In this document: in pieces, positions 1 through 14,948 of the stretch
How positions within the stretch are numbered: position 1 is the first letter of the stretch
Layout: each line of letters begins with the position of its first letter
Origin: Sacculina carcini
Taxonomy: Eukaryota; Arthropoda; Thecostraca; Sacculinidae
Reading direction: 5' to 3'
Assembly (NCBI GenBank): GCA_916048095.2
Contig: OU696585.1
Location: 2,538,645-2,602,644, forward strand
DNA: 64,000 nt
Program-made: the position numbers and the translations under genes
Notes under the pieces: model-generated
Seen by the model: the letters and a program-made list of their open reading frames with translations, nothing else
Database searches by the model: none
What the model was told of the DNA's origin: nothing

Positions 1-89
1 ATGACATGACTACCTCACGCGCGTCTACAAGACCTCACACCTCATCCGATCCTCAAACACGGAGCTAAGGATATTAATCTCACGGACCA

Positions 90-176
90 TACGCCTACGC
101 TTCAGTCCCGGCTGTCTTCATCTTTCCTAACTTATCTAGCCTAACTAACCAGAGAGTTAGGACTGAAGCGTAGGCG
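90..176. repeat. Short inverted repeat
   Basis: ACGCCTACGCTTCAGTCC at 90-107 and its exact reverse complement at 159-176. Internal words resemble the repeats at 24262-24405 and 48864-49015, so it is probably a small MITE. Confidence 0.5.
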
Positions 177-1407
177 TGCTATCCCCTGGTTCCCTATAAT
201 CCAATTGTGTATAGGAATAGACAATAGAAGATGGCGTCGGACTAATCTGGAAAGACTGCCTGGATAGGATTGGCGTGGTGTTCTCGTGGGACGCGATCAA
301 TCACACGATGACACGACACTGGTTCGTTGCACTTGCATAAGAGTGTATGGTGTTCAGAAGTATATGCGGCCAGTGTGTATGTGTGTGTGTGTGTGTGTGT
401 GTGGGTGAGTATGTTTTCCGATAGACAAGGTACCACACTCATATGTTTGTCTTGAAAAGATCCAATTATCTTACAATATTTGTGATGACAATGCATGATG
501 TTTTTGACGATGTTTATATGATATAAACATGTTATATAAGCAATTTAGGGTTTAACACGGGGTAGTGGTATAATATCCAATTAATGGATAAGAAGGAATT
601 CAATGGGATGGCTGAATGGAATGAAAGGATACAAAACAGGGCGAGCATCAGTGACTTATAGCTTAGGAAGGGATCTAGGAAGTGACAGTTCAACTAGCAA
701 TCAATCAATCAATATATCAACATAGCTACTAGTGTTCAATTATTTCAGCAAACACAGCTCTATAGTGTAGTTCTCCGTACATTGAGGGCGATATTATACA
801 AATGATTTAATGTGTAAGGTTGAGGAGATATGTATGTATTTGGTTCAAACACAAAAGTACATAAAACTCTAAAAAACAATAAAATATGTACATCACACAT
901 AATTAAACAATTCAAGTATTGGATATAAACACAATTTCAACTCGAAAACAATGATAAAAAACACGAAATACATGTACTCAATTTCAATCACAAATGCTGC
1001 TCACCTATGAATAAAAAATTGGTTCAAAAACAGTAGAAAATATATTCTAAATTGGGTGGTGTATAATTTGCATTCGTTTAAGTTGTTTAAATTGTTTATT
1101 ATACATTAATTTTTCATTGTTAGAAGCAAGCATATTTGACATGAATTCAACAGAAGTCAGACTGGATATTTGGTACGTACTTTTGCGGTGGTGAATTGAA
1201 GTGGTGCAGAGGCAGCTGTCACGACAATACCATCGTTCCATCGAGTGCGTGCGTGGTTTATAAGCGGCGTGTATGTCCGTGTGTGAGCATTATCGTCGGT
1301 GTATGCGCCCAACAAGTAGAAATAACCAACGTAAAGTATAAACACCTCATTGAATATTAAGCATTCCATGCTTGATGCAATGTTCAAATACGAGAATTTG
1401 TGTAGAC

Positions 1408-1692
1408 CAGTGGTTCTTGACCGGTTCGAGCCTGGAATGCGATGCCTGGTTCCTAATGAATGCGGGAACTCATGTGAAAATACAATAAAATATGTTTTAC
1501 CTATGCGTTATAGTTTTCCCTGAAAAAAACTTAAAGCAAACTGATGAACTAGGGAAGGTATGAATGAATATTAAATACAAATGTTTTTTTATTACGTCGT
1601 TTGTATTTTTATCTTTTTCATATAGCTATCAATAATCTGGGGCGTGCAAGAGCTGACTGCTGGTTTGCAAAAGGTTGAGAACCACTGGTATA
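1408..1692. mobile_element. hAT-like MITE (AGTGGTTCTYRACC termini)
   Basis: Ends ACCAGTGGTTCTTGACC and GGTTGAGAACCACTGGT, the terminal inverted repeat seen in many hAT MITEs. Related partial copies lie at about 3480-3655, 10532-10810, 34024-34290 and 36165-36605. Confidence 0.7.
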
Positions 1693-1845
1693 AACCGAGT
1701 TGGTTGTTCTATATGGTGCGTTGTGATGTCGTGTACAATAACAGGCTCAACAGTTATGTACATTTGCGGGCGATTATCAGTTTTATTTCTTCATTAGTCC
1801 TATTGTTCTATCTATATGTCAAAACTCATTCCAGTGTATATTTGC

Positions 1846-2150
1846 GTGCTTGAAAGACGGGCGTAGATTTGTGTTCGTGTTCAAAGTTGATTCAGTTGGT
1901 CAATTGCGTGGAACCCTCAACCATTTTATGCCTAGTAAATTACAACACACATACACCAATGAAATGTATATTTCATATAATTGCATACAAAAACATTTGT
2001 CGTGTATTGTTACTTTTACCATACTGATTTTGATGACAAAATATACCCAATGAACTGAACTGAGCAGAATTATCGGGGGTATAATTCCATACACACCCCC
2101 AGACAATTTTTCGGGGGGTGCATATGCCCCTCTAAGGATCTGCGCCCATG
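1846..2150. mobile_element. MITE family C
   Basis: Begins GGGCGTAGATTTGTGTTCG. Shared words include TTGGTCAATTGCGTGGAA and the GGGGGGTGCATATGCCCC hairpin. Related to 19040-19385 (inverted), 32396-32742 and 63183-63528. Confidence 0.6.
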
Positions 2151-2227
2151 AAGAAAGACATGTATATTTACAAGCACGTACACACATATAAACAACACTA
2201 CACGCCGTTTCTCCAGACTCCCCAAAG

Positions 2228-2233
2228 TTTATT
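2228..2233 (-). promoter_or_regulatory. Candidate NCAPG polyadenylation signal
   Basis: AATAAA read on the minus strand, about 480 bases past the NCAPG stop at 2715. It is the first canonical hexamer noticed there. No cDNA evidence is available, so it is only a candidate. Confidence 0.3.
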
Positions 2234-2714
2234 TGTGTGTGGTCTTGGAAACACGTTCGTGCGTCGGTTTTGTCACCAACTTATTCCCGAATGACTGCCA
2301 ATTGCTGGCGTGTGGCCGAGGCTTTTAATGTCTCGTGTTTCCGCGTGGACACTGGCCACAAGTTTCCCTGTGTGAGAGAGAGAGAGATCGATCAAGCGCC
2401 AAATTATTCGCCCTGATTTGTTTCGTTATTATTGAGTGAGTCAATGCGTGGAAATGTGTGCGAAAAACAGCTTCCCTAGTAAGTCGGTATAGAGGAAAAG
2501 GGATATAGGGAGTAGAATTAAAAGGGAAGAGAACATTTTTGGGGGCTTTTTTAGGTAGTATCCTTGTACCCTGAAGCTGTCTTGTAGAAAAACAAGACAA
2601 GTCTTGTAATAAAACTCAATAACAATTCTTCACAATTCATGTATTGGTGAGAACGGCAATCAACAATGAAACGAACACTAAACTACATCGTGCACAAATC
2701 AACATCATCATCAT

Positions 2715-5700
2715 TCAACGACGTGCATTACGCCGCGACTTGGTCGTGTTAGCTTGTGGAGCTGCTGTTTTGTGGCGAGTTGCTTGTCTGCTGGACTTGC
2801 GTGTGCCTGCACGGGAATTATCTCCGGCCAATGATGAGCAAGGTGAGGATGTGGTCGTCGTCGTGGAGATGACATCATCATCTTCTTCATCTGATTCGGC
2901 CACGACGCCGGCGCTCATAATAGCGCTGTGACGCACGTTGGCGGCAGAAGGCCGGGTGGAACGCAGCGCCTTGACTTCACGCGCCGGTGGTGTGTTGGCG
3001 TTTCTCTTGTCGGCGACGTCCGAACACAAATGAACCTCTCCGTCAGCCATCTGAGATCAGTCATCAGTAAAAAGGTTAAAAGTCTTAAGTGACAGCTGCT
3101 ACACGGCAAGAAGTCGAAGCTTATGAACACACACAGGTGTGTCCCGTGCAGCTCGCTACCACCGCAGAACCAACCCTCTCCACGCGATGACGCCACAAGA
3201 ACGGAAGACGTATTAGAGAGGACCACCTCCCCAGAATGCATGACTGATATCTGGTACCATCATTTACTGCTGGGTGAACAGGGAAGGGACAGGGATTATA
3301 GAATTCGCCCAATGAAATTCTCCTCCGCCGGGGTTCGAACCACGGACCTCCCGCTTGTGAGGCGGGTGTGCTACCACTACACCACGGAGTCTGGCCCTAT
3401 CTCAAATATATTCCTCAAGTATGTCTGTCTGTCAGGGGTGAAAAAGCAAAAATGGCTTCATCTATGTTTAAATTTGTTCTCATGGAAAACATCTTTTTCT
3501 TACAGGAATACTAAACTGTATGAATGAATATTGAACTAAAAGTGTTTTGTTATTACGCCGTTTGTATTTTTACCATTTTCAACATAGCTATACAAAATCT
3601 GACTTCTGATTTGAAAAGGATGCGTGAACACTCAATACGGTTGAGAACCACTGGTATATACTGGTAAACACTATGGTTTTGTTATATACTGTTTTTCTAT
3701 CGACATACACACACACACATACACACAGTAATGACAGCCTACTCAAATGACAATCATATAATGCATATAAACGAGGTCGCTAATGCATCAATGCATTAGC
3801 AATATGCATAATACATATCAACACACAGACACGTGTGTGTGTGTGTGTGTGTGTGTTAGTGTGTGAACACTAATGGAGGTGTATCGAATATCTTAGTGGC
3901 CTCAAGATAGAAAGCACAAGAGAAGAACGACAAGAAGAACGTTAATGACAAATGTGATTGGTAAACAATATGAACTCACACACACACACACACATACACA
4001 CATACACACACACACACAGACACACACACACAGACACACACACACACACACACACATACACTCACACACACACACAAACACATACACACACAGACACACA
4101 CACAGACACACACACACAGACACACGCACAAAGACACACACACACACACAGACACACACACGCGCGCATGCATAAACGGTCCAGGCTAAATGTGTAAGGA
4201 TTGATGAACATTGAGGAAGGATGTGAGGGAACATTAAATTGAGCTACGCTGGAGAGCAGACGCTGGAGACGTTTCTATATTTTCATATATTTTAGGATTT
4301 TAGGTTCTAATGTAATGTGCTGCCTTTGCAGGAGGCGAGGGGCTGGAAGAAATTCGTTAAATCAAATTTGCTCAATCTAATGTTCTTGAATCCTTACACA
4401 TTTAGCTTCAACTCACACACACACACTCTACACACACACATATACACACATATACATAGACACACATGCAGACACACATACACACACATGCAAACACACA
4501 AACACACACACCTACACAGACACATAGACGCATACCAACACACACAAACACATTAACACACCCAAACACGCACACATACAGAGGCACACGCACGCACCTG
4601 TTCAACAACACAGTGAGGACCAGGTGGAGACTCGGTCGTCTGCTGCTCAAACACCATCTCCTCCTCACCGTCCTCCTCCTCTTCTTGCTGCTGCTCCGGT
4701 GGTGGAGGAGGAGGTGGTGACGAGGTGACACCGGTGGTGTTCACAGTGTCACACAGCGCACACACAGTCATCGCCAACTTATCCAAACACCGGCGCACTG
4801 TTTTATCACCGCCAGCTGCCGCTGCCGCTGTCGTATCACCGCTGGTCAGACGGTCAAGCAGCTGGCGCAGCTGTTCGGCCGATGTTTGGCTCATGGTGTG
4901 CAGCTGTAGCTGGCAGAGGGCGCGAGCCAGTGGCCGGCGTGCGGCGTCGGCGCGACACCGCCGCTCGTCCAGCAGCGCCGTGATCAGTCGAAATGCCAGC
5001 CACTCATGCACGCTGGCGTCTACGCTCCCAACAAATACACACACACAATTATCAAAATCTAATAGAAATCACAGTTTTGGTCTTCAAAAACGCAGGATTA
5101 GAAAGGACATCCAAAAATATAGTTTCCCAAATAGAGTAGTAGATAGATGGAATAGGTTGCCAAGCGACATAGTACAACAGCCAACGACACAACTGTTTAA
5201 GAAGACATTCCTGCGAAGACAACTAGTAAGAACACATTAACACAGTGGTTTCCAACCTTTTCTAGTCTGCGGCACCTTTGGCAAGCCTTTCAAAAGTTCC
5301 CGGCACCCTTATGAGGAAATATTTTTTTTTTAAATCTCCGTTGTTTTTATTGTATTTTTCTTCATTTCGACATTTTGCCTCGGTGTAACAACACCTTATA
5401 CATAGATATGAAAATTTTCTTTACACTGATCCTGCTATTACAAAAATGGTATTATAATACAAATATGCAATATTCTCCCCTGAATTTTGACGGCACCCTA
5501 AAAAATCTCACCGCACCCCTTGATGCCACGACACACACCGGTAGAACACAAAAAAACTAAAACTGTATTTACAAACAGGACGAGATGTCACAACCCGACC
5601 ATCCCTGGAACACGACTCCCACAAGATACATACAGCGGCTGTTTGGAGGTTGGAATTTTGTCATTGGAAAGTGAAATTAACATGTATTCGATAGGCTTTT

Positions 5701-8700
5701 GATCGGGAGTCAGAAAGTACAGCGAAACAGCGATATAAGACGCATCGAAGCGCGATAGACACCAAATTTTTAGGTTTCTATTTCAACAATTTACAAATTA
5801 TCAATAAAAATATATTATATCATTGGTGTAAATAGTTTGATTCAATTGTCTATATTTCGCTATGAAACACGTAAATTCTGTATTATAGCGCACCTAGAGG
5901 GTCAACAAATATACAATCAAATCGGTATCAAGCACAATCATCATATCGACAACGCGGACGAATTTTTTCCACTCCAACTAGCGCCTTATATCGCGACGTT
6001 TGACTGTATTACGCCATTTGGAGGGTCGATTGTATATCAAATAAAGCCAAGGGCTAAACTGTATTTGTACTTAAGTGTGTGTCTGTGTATGTCTGTGTGT
6101 GTGTGTGTGTTGTTTGGCGAGTGTATTACACAGTCAAATACCTGAGTGTTGGTCGCCGGTAGCAATAGAGGTGGCGGTGGGTTTACCACTGTCCAACATG
6201 CACTCGCGAGTTAGCTGCACAAAAAACCTGGCCACATCGTCAATGTCAACCTCAACCAGCGGAGAAGCCAACGGCGCCTGAATCAACACACACACACACA
6301 AATGCACACAAATATATACACAAATACCGCACACACATGCACACACACACACACACAAATGCAACATACACACATATGCAAACACAGAAACACACACACA
6401 CACAGACAAATACAACATATACACACATGCAAACACACAAACATACATAAATACAACACACGCATACACAAACACACACACACACACACGAACAGAAATA
6501 CAGCACACACAAACACACACAATACAATAAACACACACACATACACACAACACAACACAACATACGCACACATACACACAACATAACATACGCACACACA
6601 AATACAGTACACACACACACACACACGAATACAAATACAGTACACACACAAATACAGTACACAAACAATCAAAATACAGTACACACATGCACACACACAC
6701 AAATACAGTACACACACACATAAATACAATACACAAACACAACACATAAATACAACACACACACACACATACACATAATATACGCACACATAAACACGAA
6801 CACAACACACACACACACACACACACAGAGAGAGCGGGAGAGAGAGAGACGCACTTGGATGAGAGTCAGCAGAGTGGGCAGCATCGCCTCTGCCAGCAGT
6901 TGTTGGTTGCAGCGAGCGGCCGACGCGAAGGCTGGCAGAAACACGCCGAGCATGTTGCGTACTGGCGCGTCGTCGTCGCTCAGAGGACTGTACCAGAGCA
7001 GCACGAGACGCTCGAGCAGTCGCGGCGACCGCACACGACCGTGCATCAACAAGCGACACAATCCCTCCACGCCAACCCCACGCGCCTGACATACACACAC
7101 ATTCACACACACACACACACACACACACATCATACACAACAAGGCACAGATATTAAATATATTTTTTCATTTCATTTATTGAGTCATTTGTATAGCGCAA
7201 TATACACATCATGTCTCAATTGCGCTGATATATACATTACACACCACATACATTCATGCACAATCACATGCATATTCAAATATATGTTTCATATTTACAA
7301 AGCAGGACAATACAATGCAGGCAGAACGCAGACACACGCACACACACGTACACGCGCCCATCAGCAAATACCTTAGCCGGCTCATCAAGATAGCGATGAC
7401 ACTTATTTTACAGAGAATTCAGCCAGGTAATACCTGTACTAAGCGCACGAAAACATCATACATCACAAACACACCGCACACCTCATATAAACAATGATGA
7501 CAGGTAGACGTAAAGACGTCAAGTCGAAACAGTATTGGGGTCACGCTGACAATCAAAGAACCCGCGCGGTGGGACAGCGTGGACCCTCACACATACACAC
7601 ACACATGCACACATACACATACACGCTCACATGCACAGGTTGGGTATAAGAGTACTTACATACGCACAATTCAAAGGAAACCGACAAAGCGTGGACAGTC
7701 GTACACACACACACGCATACACTCACACACACGTACAAATACAAAGATCCAGCATAGATATAGATACGAAACCCCAAAACAAACGCACACTCAGATAACA
7801 CAATACATTTTCTATACATATAGCAACTGTATTTACAATCGTGAATATGCAAAATTTACACCGTGTACTCAGGTTTAATGAGGAGTTTTTCGCGGTCATA
7901 AGATTTTTCCAATAAATATTTCTTAAGTCTACTTTTGAAAAGTGAGAGAGAGTGAGATCCCCTAATGAACCGTGGCAACTTATTGTACAACCTGGGGGCC
8001 ATATACTGAAAGCAGCGGTTATAGTGCGAGTGTCTAGAGGGAAATGCAGGTTCGTAAAGAAAATTTTGATTATTTTGGCGCAAATCATAATCTGGTGAAA
8101 TTTGTCTGAAAGATAACAGGTCTTGTAGATAGGCAGGTGTTTTATTTACAAGGACAGAGTGAACTATACAAAGCAGGTTGTACTCAATGTCAGCCTTGAC
8201 CGGTAGCCAGGCTAGTTTGATTGAATATTCCACCAGAGAAGTGCGTCTAGGCAGGTTGAACACAAGACGACACGACCTGTTCATCACACTCTGTAGTTTC
8301 CGCAGAGTTCGGTGGTTAATATTCAGTAACAGGGCAGAACAATACTTAATCCTATTCAATATTAGACAATCTACAAGTTTTTTAGCAGCATTTACAGTCA
8401 AATATACACACACACACATGCAAACATCAAATATACAAGCGCACACACGACACACACATCCACATCATACACAAAAAGGCGCACATATCAAACACAAACG
8501 ACACACACAAGAACATAACAAATATACATAAAAACACACATGTACACGCACATATGCACACATATAACGAACAATCGCACAGATACACAAATATACATAC
8601 CTATATATACACACACATACACATATCAAACATACACACGCACAAACGACACACAGAAACATACACACACGCATATATCAAAAACAAAAACGCACACATA

Positions 8701-8800
8701 TCAAACACACATACACACACACACAGACCAACTTCTTCAGGATCATTTCTACAGATCACACACACACAGACCTAACTTCTTCAGGATCATTTCTATAGAT

Positions 8801-8893
<93 letters not shown>

Positions 8894-9104
8894 AACAATC
8901 ACACACATACATATACATACATATACAAGCACACACACATACAAACCAATGTGGTCTTGATTTTGTTTGGCCACAGTGATACGCCTGAATTGTGTTTGTG
9001 ATGTGTTTTTAGATCATAAAATATAATGCATATTAAATATACCTAGATAAATTTATACCCACTCATATACACATGCATTTTACACATTTCAAAGCACATT
9101 ACAT

Positions 9105-9138
<34 letters not shown>

Positions 9139-12100
9139 TGTGTGTGTGTGTGTGTGTGTGTATGTCTGACTATGTATGTGTGTGTCGATGTGTATGTTTG
9201 TCTGTATGTCTGTAAGTGTGCGTGTATGTCCGACTGTGTCTGTGTGTATGTCTGTATGTATTTGTGTGTATTTGAGCATAGCACACAGACATACAAGCAC
9301 ACACACACACACACACAAAAACATACAAACACGCTCACACCGACACACACACACATACACACACATACACATAGACAGTCAGACATACACAAACACACGT
9401 TTCATGTTGGACCAAAATTATCATTATTACATAAGTCTGCAAAAGAGGCAATGTCTCAGCAGACTCTATATCCACTTTCTTTATCCAAATCGGCCCTTCG
9501 GGCCGAATTGATGGTAATTTTTTGCACTGCACTGATTGCAAATTGTCTAAATGTCTGTTTGTACCCTATTTCCTCCTAAACCACTGAACCGATTTTGATG
9601 AAACTTGGTCCCTAGGGGTAAAATGGATGCAAGAAGGTCATAGGATAGGTTTTGTTGACCTCTTATTGCTATGTGTATCTTCTGGTCCCAAATTATTCCA
9701 TCATTTTGCTTCTTCTTTACCCTCTTATGTAATCTGTCCATAATGTGTAGTTGGTTTAGGATATCAAGGCCGAATTGGGAGTATGCAGCTTTGGATCTGG
9801 TTTGTGGCCAGACAAAGCTGCACGTCTACTTAATTTATTGTTGTTATGCTATTTGTTCTTTGCTTGTGGAGAAAATACAATTCGAACTTGAACTTGAACA
9901 CACGCAAACCTCATTATCGGTCACATCGAGCAGCTGGGTGAGCTGAGCCATGATAACAGTCAGCTGATCTTGCTGCTGCTCATCAGCCGACGGCTGGGCG
10001 GCTGACAGCAGCTGCCTGGGTCCGTGCACGAGCAGCTGGTCGAATACGCCGCGAAACGCAGCTAACTGTATTTCAGTTTCGTCCGCCTGACATACCTGCC
10101 AGATTAAACACACTCATACGTGTTGAGTTCTCTTATAACTGCCATAAGGTTAAGCTTGATAGTTTAACATCATAAATTTAGGTAGTTTTGTAATTTATTG
10201 GTCGTAATGTACAATTATACATACATTTATATGTCAATTTAAAAAACAACAACTTAATTATGATATAACACTTACAACAGATAGGCTGATATAATGTGAA
10301 ATTTTGCCCAATAAGTCGTGAGAGAAAAATCAAATAATGTCCTGATAAGAAGATACCGAACAGAAAATATTGAGAAAAAACCCAACGGAAAAGAATATTG
10401 TTCGTACAACTCACAAACACACATACATACACATTCAAAATGTCGAATCCTTCAACGATTCGAGCACATTACCAGTTGACAATGAATTTCAGTGCGTAGA
10501 CCCAACAATAATAGGAACAATTATAGTAGTGGTTCTTACCGGGCATGCGAGTCCTAAGTTTCCTAAGGAGTGCGACAATTTTTGTGAAAAAATAAATAAG
10601 ATTTTTTGTTTTTACTAAGTCTTACATTTTTTCCTGTAAAAAAAACTTCAAGCTATATGAATTAATATGGAATAGAAAAGTTTTGCTCGTACGTCATTTG
10701 TGTTTTCATATTATTCACGTAGCTATCAAGATTACAGGCAGGGAGTGCGCGAACTGACTGCCCATTTGAAAAAAAGTGCACCAACACTGAAACTGGTTGA
10801 AAACCACTGAATTGTTGCATCGTCGCTTGCAGGCAACTGTATGGTTGACGCTAAATGTGTAAGGAATCAAGAACATTATAGATTGAGAAAGTTTTATTTT
10901 CGAGAAAAACGAATTTCTTCCATTCCCTCGCCTCCTGCAAAGGCAGCACATTACATTAGAACACTAAACCTAACCTAACCTAAAATCTATGAATAATATA
11001 GAAACGTTTTTGTGCGTTTTTTTATATATAAATTAGCGTTTTTAATGTTCTTGAATCCTTACACATTTAGCCTAGATCGCAACTGTACCTGCACTAGCAG
11101 CACGAGATGCTGCCGCGCCAGCGACGCACTCAGCAGACACATGGTGGACAGAGCGGTGACGGCGACACGACGCACGGCCGGCTGCTCGCTCTGAACGCAC
11201 GGCAAAACCAGCTCGTCCGTCAACTGACGTAGCTGGTCGGAAAGACGACTCACATTGGCGCTCTGTAACAACTGCCACAACAGCTCGAGACACGTGAGTC
11301 GTGTCGCTGCATCCTGCCGCACCGACACACACTTGTCGTCGTCGTTCTCCGGCTGCGTCGACGACAACTGACGCTCCGGCAATTGACGTACGTCGGCCGC
11401 CGCATTGCCGGTCGCCGGCGCGTCCAGCTGCGTGTCGAGCCGATTCTGCTGCAGCTGCAGTTGCGCCAGCCGCTGCTGCAGCTGTTGGGCGTCGGCGAAA
11501 TCCTGACGCGCCACGGCCGCATCCAGCTGGTCGCGCAGCTCGTTTATCTGCACGCGCAACTGCGCCCGTTCCACTCGCAGCCGACTGCTTTGATTGTCAT
11601 CATCGCCGCCGCCGCCGTCATTGGCAGCGTTGTCGGGCGACGCCGGGACGTCTTGAGACGCACGCTCGCCGTCCGGCTGCTGGTCAATTGGCGCCAGCAG
11701 TTCGGAGATCACATCGACCACTGCCGAAACTCGCTGTGCCACATCGGGCACGGCACGCTCATACAGCCGCATCAGAGGCTCGAGCAGCGATAACGCCTGC
11801 TGCTGCTGCTGCTGCTGGCGACAGCGGCTGAACAGGCGCTGAATCAACGTCACCAGCTGCCGCCGCCCAAACTCGTCCCACAAATCTAGCGCGCCAGTCA
11901 GCGCCAACAGCTGACGCAGCACAAACGCCCGGCCGGCGGCCGCCTCCGCCGCGTCTGCCTCCACGTTGGCGGTCTGAGTGGTGGACGAGGCGCCGGCGTT
12001 GTTCCCGACCGGGCAAGCGTCTTCAGCAGCCGACAACACCTATCAAAATGTTACCGTCAAAGCATCTACTTGAAAAGCACCCTCTAATAGAACGGAATAT

Positions 12101-13110
12101 CTAATTAAACGTCATTTTGGAGAACTTTTCTCCTTTGGCACTGGTTTTTATTAGTGAATTTGTGATCGGTAATTATCGGTAATCACATTGTGTTTGTATC
12201 ATTTGTTAAATAAATATGTATACGTTGCTTGAATCTGTTTTCATTCATAAAACATACCCTATCTTCTCGAAATTCTGACCAGCTAGTGGAAAAATAGAGG
12301 GGCATCCCCTAATTGAACGACACTACGGGGAAGGGTTGAAAAATAGATTTATTGCTTTGTTTCTGTGATATGTTTGTTCAGCTGTTTGCATGTCAACTAA
12401 CGTGGTAGAACCGCATCTGTAACATATCGCGTCTGCGGTCGTGGTGTATATATATATATATATAACTGTGTTCGATTGTGACGAAACATACGACGCTACA
12501 TTAGACCGGGTTATTAAGAGGTATTATGAGGAACTGTTGATACCTCTTAATATCAACATATTTTGTTGGATGCCGTGGTGTAGTGGTTAGCACACCCGCC
12601 TCACAAGCAGGAGATCCGTGGTTCGAAACCCGGCGGAGGAGAATTTCTCTGGGCGAATTCTATAATCCAACAGTCCCTGTCCACCCAGCAGTAAATGGTA
12701 CCAGATATCAGTCATGTTTTGTGTCATGCATTCTGGGGAGGTGGCCCTCTCTAATACGTCTTCCGTTCTTGTGGCGTCATAGCGTGGAGAGGGTCGGTTC
12801 TGCGGTGACAGCGAGCTACACGGGACACACCTGTGTGTGTTCATAAGCTTCGACTTCTTGCCGTGTAGCAGCTGTCACTTGAGGTATTTAACCTGCTGGT
12901 AAAGTTACCTTCTCGGCCACTTGTTCCAGCAGTCGGCACATGGCTGGCAGATCGGGCGTGATGCGTTCCAGCGCCGCCTCAGCCTCGGCCGAGCCATGCT
13001 CACGCAGACACTGCAGCAGCACGCGCCACAACAGTGCCTGCTCACTGCTCAGCCGGTCTGCAGTGACGCCAGCTGCGCCCGCCTCGCCAAACCCCACCAT
13101 GTCCGCCTGC

Positions 13111-13201
<91 letters not shown>

Positions 13202-13915
13202 GACTTGCAAGGACTGAAGCCCCTCGAAAATGTACAAAACACCCTGAACACCTGCCCCATAAAATGCCGACAAAATGAACATTTTTGTGAGTGTAGTTCA
13301 TCATGTTTGGCCAAACCCAGCGCATCCTTTTCATTAGTCTTCCCTCAGCCCCCAACCCCAACGCAAAAAATACTGGCGCCGCCACTGTACAGAAGATAAA
13401 TAGAAACAAAGAAAGACACACACACATACACACACACCGGGAATCAAGATGCAAAACAACAAATAAATATAGACAAAAACGAATGAAGAAATAGAGAAAA
13501 TTTGAGATGGACAGAAAGAAATGAAAACGAATAATTTAGAAGATCGGAAAAAGATTAATCTCAACATCTCAGAGATCCATATCATCTCAACATCTGAGAG
13601 ATTCATCTATCATCTCACCATCTCAGTGGGCGAGAGATCTGTGCAGGCGGTTTTCACGACCAGCTCGGCCAGGTCGGCGCATGTCTCCACGTACAAATGA
13701 TGTAGCAGCTTGGCAACACTGCACTTAAGCAGTCGTAGCCAGGCGGGCAGAAGCTGGGTGGCCACAGTTCGACGTACAGATGCGTCACGATCGTTTAGCC
13801 CCAAACGCAACACGCTACGACGCTGTTTGATAGTCAGCGACTTGAGATGCACCTGTCCAGTGTTGACACACACACACACACACACACGAATACACACACA
13901 CGAATACACACACGA

Positions 13916-13977
<62 letters not shown>

Positions 13978-14948
13978 ACACAAAGCGTAGATCACGGCCA
14001 TTGAGCTCGCATGTTTTATTACAAAATTCTACTGCATATCTTCCATGGTGGGCGTAATGGCCAGAGCTATTTCACAGGGTAGGAAATTCAGTCTGTCAAA
14101 GTTTTATTTACCCAAAAGAACCAGCTTCATTATGGTATGAATTATATCAATGTTGATAAAGAACAAATATGTGCAATAATTTGATGGAAAACGTAAACAA
14201 ACACTTAAATGAAAGAAAAAGACGGATTATATTCAACATATTGTATACTGTATAATAAACAGAACAATATGCAAAATACTACCGAAGAAAATTTCAAATT
14301 TTGGCGTTGGCTTATTGGTGGACCGTACTGATAAACAACACCTCAATTATTTCCGACCTGAAAAAAGAGAGACATGGGCTTAACAGGCGATACTTACAGT
14401 ACACACCACCGTTTGTACCGACCTTGATGAGAAAGCAGTAGGTCTGGCGACGCACCGGCGCGCTCACATCCCTGGCTCGCTCGAACACCGGCTGCAGCGT
14501 GTGCCGCGCGCCGCAAATATGCCGCAACACAGCGCAGCGCACATCGGCACTGGGATCGCAGCGCAGGTGAAACACAAACGCCGCCACCACCGGACACTGC
14601 CGGTCGGACGGCGTTTGCAGTCGAGCCAGTGCGGCGACCGCATGCTGCCGTACGGCCGGCGCTGCGTCTTGCAGCCGCTGCAACATGGCCTGGTAGATGT
14701 GCTCGCACAGTTGGTCGTCGAGCAGTGCGTCCTCGCCCAGATGCAACAGCAAATGTTGCAACAGCCGGCAGCTGCGCTCGCGAACCAGCTGACTGCCGCT
14801 GACATTGTGACTGTCCAACACAACACGAACCATCTGTGAGAAGAACGGATGCACCTCGTCTTGCTGCTGCTGCTGTTCGTCCGAGTCCATATCGCCACTG
14901 GCATTCGACGCTGTCGCGGATAAAGTCTGTCGATGAAAAGCACCCGAG

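Noticed and set aside
6134-7142. Long minus-strand ORFs of repeated Cys-Val (and plus-strand Thr-His) residues
   Set aside because: These are translations of (CA)n/(TG)n microsatellites, here and at 3.9-4.7, 8.4-9.4, 21.0-21.5 and 45.6-46.2 kb; no gene is implied.
7553-7852. Regular spaced repeats resembling a CRISPR array
   Set aside because: Just interrupted CA microsatellite in a eukaryotic intron; no constant repeat-spacer structure.
11301-11831. Plus-strand 176-codon ORF opposite NCAPG exon 5
   Set aside because: Antisense shadow of a GC-rich, stop-poor coding exon; no independent similarity.
12571-12640. tRNA-Val(CAC) gene
   Set aside because: Boxes A and B are present, but the same head recurs with a shared 230-bp body and tail at several places, so it is a SINE; acceptor stem pairing is poor.
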